Shown piece by piece: positions 61,930-64,000 of a stretch of 64,000 nucleotides of DNA; the first letter of the stretch is position 1; each line of letters opens with the position of its first letter. A program made the translations under genes and the position numbers. Below the pieces are notes generated by a model, which had not been told where the DNA came from, did not search any database, and saw nothing but the letters and a program-made list of their open reading frames with translations. Source of the stretch: Pedobacter sp014947265 (GTDB taxonomy: Bacteria > Bacteroidota > Bacteroidia > Sphingobacteriales > Sphingobacteriaceae); NCBI RefSeq assembly GCF_014947265.1, contig NZ_JADCNK010000006.1:186001-250000 (forward strand), given 5' to 3'.

Positions 61930-62559
61930 TTATTTAAAGATATATACGAAGTTATAAATGTAATGCGATAAAGCTCCGCCGATTACAAACAGATGCCATA
62001 ATTCATGACTGTGCATCCACCTGGAAAGCTGTTTATCCTTCGCATAATAATAAGTTCCGCCAATATAAAAAATGCCTCCAAGCAATAACCAGAAAATTGC
62101 ACCGATGGGCAAAGTCCCAAGCATTTTCTGTAGCAAAGGAACAATCAAACAACCCATTAAGATATAAATGGATAACGATATGGCTGTACTTTTTAACCGG
62201 TTGAAGATTTTGAGCAGACAGCCTACAATGGCAATAATCCATACAATGACGAACAAGCCCCATCGCAGCCAGCCATCAAAAACCAGTAAAGCAGTTGGCG
62301 TGTAAGAGCCTGCTATCATCAGGTAGATGCAGCAATGATCGAATTTTTGCCAAAAGCGCACACCATAATCAGTAGCAGGATAACCATGGTACATGGCACT
62401 TACACCAAAGAGGATAAAGGTGCCAATGCTATAAATCCAGGCAGCAGTATATTCAACAGGCGTATTGCATTGCCGAAGCAATATGTAGCCGGCCGGAATT
62501 GCAATTAATGCCGGGATAAAGTGTGTGAAGAAATTAACGGGTTCCCTTAGCTTCCTCAC
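61930..62559 (-). CDS. Hemolysin III/PAQR family membrane protein (TrhA-like)
   Basis: The 209-residue protein has seven hydrophobic helices and the PAQR marks: 'REPVNFFTHFIPAL', 'SAMYHGYPA', 'DHCCIYLMIAGSYTPTAL' and 'HSHELWHLFVIGGALSHY'. These histidines form the zinc site of the superfamily. In E. coli the relative TrhA tunes membrane lipid packing, while haemolytic activity is not the normal role. It lies 6 bases after rbfA. Confidence 0.94.
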   Translation of the reverse strand: MRKLREPVNFFTHFIPALIAIPAGYILLRQCNTPVEYTAAWIYSIGTFILFGVSAMYHGYPATDYGVRFWQKFDHCCIYLMIAGSYTPTALLVFDGWLRWGLFVIVWIIAIVGCLLKIFNRLKSTAISLSIYILMGCLIVPLLQKMLGTLPIGAIFWLLLGGIFYIGGTYYYAKDKQLSRWMHSHELWHLFVIGGALSHYIYNFVYIFK

Positions 62560-62565
62560 AAAAAA

Positions 62566-62943
62566 TTATTCGCTGTCTTCGTCTTTTTGTCTGGGCTCTT
62601 TGGCAATTTTATCAAAAAGATGATCCATACGCTCAACATACTCGTTCGTGTCATCCACAAAGAAAGTAAGTTCTGGAACCACCCTTACCTGGTGACGGAT
62701 TCTGCTCCCCAGTTTATATCTGATTTCGCCTGAATGTGCATTAACCGTATTAATAGAAAGCGTAGTGTTATTGGTATTAAAAAAGCTCAGGTAAACTTTG
62801 GCTACGGCCAGATCTGGCGAAACCCTTACGCGGGTAATGGTTACCAATGTATTAGGCAAAAATGCAGCACCTTCGCGCTGAAAAACCTGTGCCAACTCCT
62901 CTTGTAATACTCCTGCAAATTTCTGCTGACGTTTACTCTCCAT
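62566..62943 (-). CDS. rbfA: Ribosome-binding factor A
   Basis: Starting at the ATG at 62943 it has 126 residues ('MESKRQQKFAGVLQEELAQV'); a frame to 62967 adds eight. The KH-like fold of RbfA is visible ('LVTITRVRVSPDLAVAKVYL', 'HQVRVVPELTFFVDDTNEY'). It binds the 30S subunit during late 16S rRNA maturation and cold adaptation. It is first in the operon with the PAQR and M23 genes. Unlike many bacteria it is not next to infB or truB in this window. Confidence 0.94.
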   Translation of the reverse strand: MESKRQQKFAGVLQEELAQVFQREGAAFLPNTLVTITRVRVSPDLAVAKVYLSFFNTNNTTLSINTVNAHSGEIRYKLGSRIRHQVRVVPELTFFVDDTNEYVERMDHLFDKIAKEPRQKDEDSE

Positions 62944-62964
62944 AATGTTATAATTATCAATTAC

Positions 62965-63060
62965 CAATAATCAATTATCAAACCATACAAGGTAGATAAT
63001 ATTAAATTGATAAGGTTTTAAAATTATCAATAGCCAATAATCAATTATCAGACCATCAAT
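62965..63060. repeat. Low-complexity AATTATCAA repeats
   Basis: The phrase AATAATCAATTATCA recurs at 62966-62980 and 63029-63043, each followed by an ACCAT step, as part of a run of ATCAAT-rich DNA. Related text (CAAATCACAATTACCAAAT) follows the broken gene at 63530-63580. Such runs often flank four-helix-bundle genes in this phylum as I recall it. Confidence 0.5.
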
Positions 63061-63165
63061 AGCCGATTAATATCAAATGGAAAAGATAATAAAAGTTCAA
63101 AAAAATATTAAACTGAAGTTGATCGTATTCCTTCAGCATTTTGTAAAAATACTTATATTTAATTA

Positions 63166-63521
63166 ATGAGCAACGGAACAAACTTTAATCTCGAAGAAAG
63201 AACTTTTCTATTCGCTCAATCTGTTAGGTCATATTGCAAAAAGGTTACGCATAGTATCATTAATATTCAAGACATCAAACAGTTGTCCGATCCTCTGGCT
63301 CTGTTTCTGCAAATTACATCGAAGCCAATGAATCTTTAAGCAAAGCAGATTTTATTTATAGGATAAAAGTCTGCAGAAAAGAAGCAAAAGAAACCAAACT
63401 TTGGCTTAACCTGATCGATATTGAAGATAAAAAAGACCTGGAACCTACAAAATTACTTTTAGTGAGTGAAGCAAATCAATTGATGTTGATATTTAATGCG
63501 ATCATTAAAAAATCACAATAA
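63166..63521 (+). pseudogene. Frameshifted four-helix-bundle (23S rRNA intervening-sequence type) protein
   Basis: Frame 1 from ATG 63166 reads 'MSNGTNFNLEERTFLFAQSV' and stops at 63339. The rest of the family sequence continues in the +1-shifted frame from about 63288 to the TAA at 63521 ('RSSGSVSANYIEANESLSKA', 'DFIYRIKVCRKEAKETKLWL', 'LLLVSEANQLMLIFN'). One base seems lost between 63285 and 63288, just after the codons for Gln-Leu. With it restored the protein would have about 118 residues, the usual length. Either the gene is broken or this is a sequencing error. No function is proven for stand-alone members. Confidence 0.8.
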
Positions 63522-63692
63522 ACAAATCACAATATTCAATTAGCAATGATCAAATCACAATTACCAAATTACAATTGAAAAGACATTTTTTTTTGGTTAT
63601 TTATTTACTCATCCTTCTAAGCTCATCGCTACAGTTTGATCATTGAAAATTGGTTATTGATTATTAATCGACAAATTATTCTTTCTTTGCTA

Positions 63693-64000
63693 TCAATACA
63701 ATAAATTACTATCATACGGGTATCTGGCCACGTGCGCAGCTTTAACCTTATCGTACAATAATGTTTTAAACTCCTCCAGGTTTTCTTTTTCTGTAGCAGA
63801 TATAAACAAAACCGGCACTTTATCATGGCTCATCCAGCTTTTTTTGAAGTCTTCTAAAGTAAGCTTGCCATCATCCTCTTCATCATCAACCTCTGGCGAA
63901 ACATAAGCATCAATTTTATTGAAGACTAAAATCATGTCTTTATCAATTGCGCCGATATCTTTTAAGGTTTCATTAACCGTATTAATCTGATCTTCGAAGT
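63693..64000 (-). CDS. hflX: GTPase HflX, C-terminal part (continues beyond window)
   Basis: The open frame runs from the right window edge to the stop at 63693 and reads 'FEDQINTVNETLKDIGAIDK' and 'MILVFNKIDAYVSPEVDDEE', with the G4 motif N-K-I-D and later 'PVLFISATEKENLEEFKTLL' (G5-like S-A). This order and the 'FEDQI-x-VNETL' phrase are typical of HflX, which splits stalled ribosomes. The N-terminal domain and the P-loop lie outside. An internal ATG at 63935 is not the start. Confidence 0.85.
   Translation of the reverse strand, partial: FEDQINTVNETLKDIGAIDKDMILVFNKIDAYVSPEVDDEEDDGKLTLEDFKKSWMSHDKVPVLFISATEKENLEEFKTLLYDKVKAAHVARYPYDSNLLY

Noticed and set aside
1..64000. Ribosomal RNA, tRNA, tmRNA, RNase P RNA or known riboswitch
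   Set aside because: None recognised by eye; a covariance-model search would settle this, and any significant hit would overturn it.

Overview
The window reads as chromosomal DNA of a Bacteroidota bacterium, most likely family Sphingobacteriaceae and close to Pedobacter (inferred from gene content, not tested by search). It is AT-rich. Starts rarely carry a Shine-Dalgarno sequence. Several promoters fit the Bacteroidota pattern TTTG, about 20 bases, TAnnTTTG. The gene families are typical of the phylum: a TonB-dependent receptor-like barrel with a carboxypeptidase-like N-domain, SdhCAB with a five-helix cytochrome b, LytS/LytTR pairs, BlaI/M56 modules, DUF1800/DUF1501, and a barrel-bearing ECF partner. 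No rRNA, tRNA, CRISPR array, prophage or integrative element was seen. Nearly all of it looks like core or slowly changing chromosome.

Layout. 0.4-3.4 kb: ArsR regulator with an Old Yellow Enzyme, then a pirin. 3.4-8.0 kb: ECF sigma factor with an anti-sigma/barrel protein, then two lipoproteins, one carrying a MACPF pore-forming motif. 8.1-16.4 kb: HIT protein and GreA (with a terminator-like hairpin in the greA leader), M1 peptidase, OsmC, 2-hydroxyacid dehydrogenase, TonB-receptor-like barrel and NUDIX hydrolase. 16.4-18.0 kb: the main mobile-type locus, palindromes and a tandem array of about 155-160 bp units bounded by duplicated hairpin modules, next to an IS200-type Y1 transposase. 18.0-23.4 kb: acyltransferase, LytTR/LytS two-component system, and a divergent small membrane protein with an ABC-2 exporter. 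23.7-27.0 kb: two paralogous unknown proteins, a membrane protein, and a NarX/NarL-type kinase/regulator pair. 27.1-30.6 kb: BlaI repressor and M56 sensor fused to TonB C-terminal and plug-like modules, followed by small proteins made of the same modules. 31-34.6 kb: sdhCAB.

34.8-41.1 kb: GxxExxY protein, cold-shock protein, unknown proteins, Cys-rich copper-binding protein, HtrA/DegP protease and DapF. 41.5-47.3 kb: complete tripartite RND efflux operon with a 16-bp perfect palindrome upstream. 47.6-57.5 kb: SNF2 helicase, small membrane proteins, DUF1080 protein, TMEM175-type channel, Aat, a DUF1800/DUF1501 pair and YccF. 57.9-64.0 kb: an App1-like phosphatase divergent from a lipid kinase, a TonB-CTD-like secreted protein, an operon of rbfA, hemolysin III and an M23 peptidase, a frameshifted four-helix-bundle gene, and the C-terminal part of HflX running off the right edge.

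Between genes the window holds many copies of dispersed imperfect inverted repeats with GTCATxCTGAA, GTCATYTCGACTG and CGTCATTxCGAG signatures. They sit in non-coding gaps, mostly at gene 3' ends. The most interesting items are the Y1 transposase with its GTAG-hairpin modules and tandem array, the greA leader attenuator candidate, the MACPF lipoprotein, the orphan paralogue/two-component cluster, and the repeated use of stand-alone TonB C-terminal domains.
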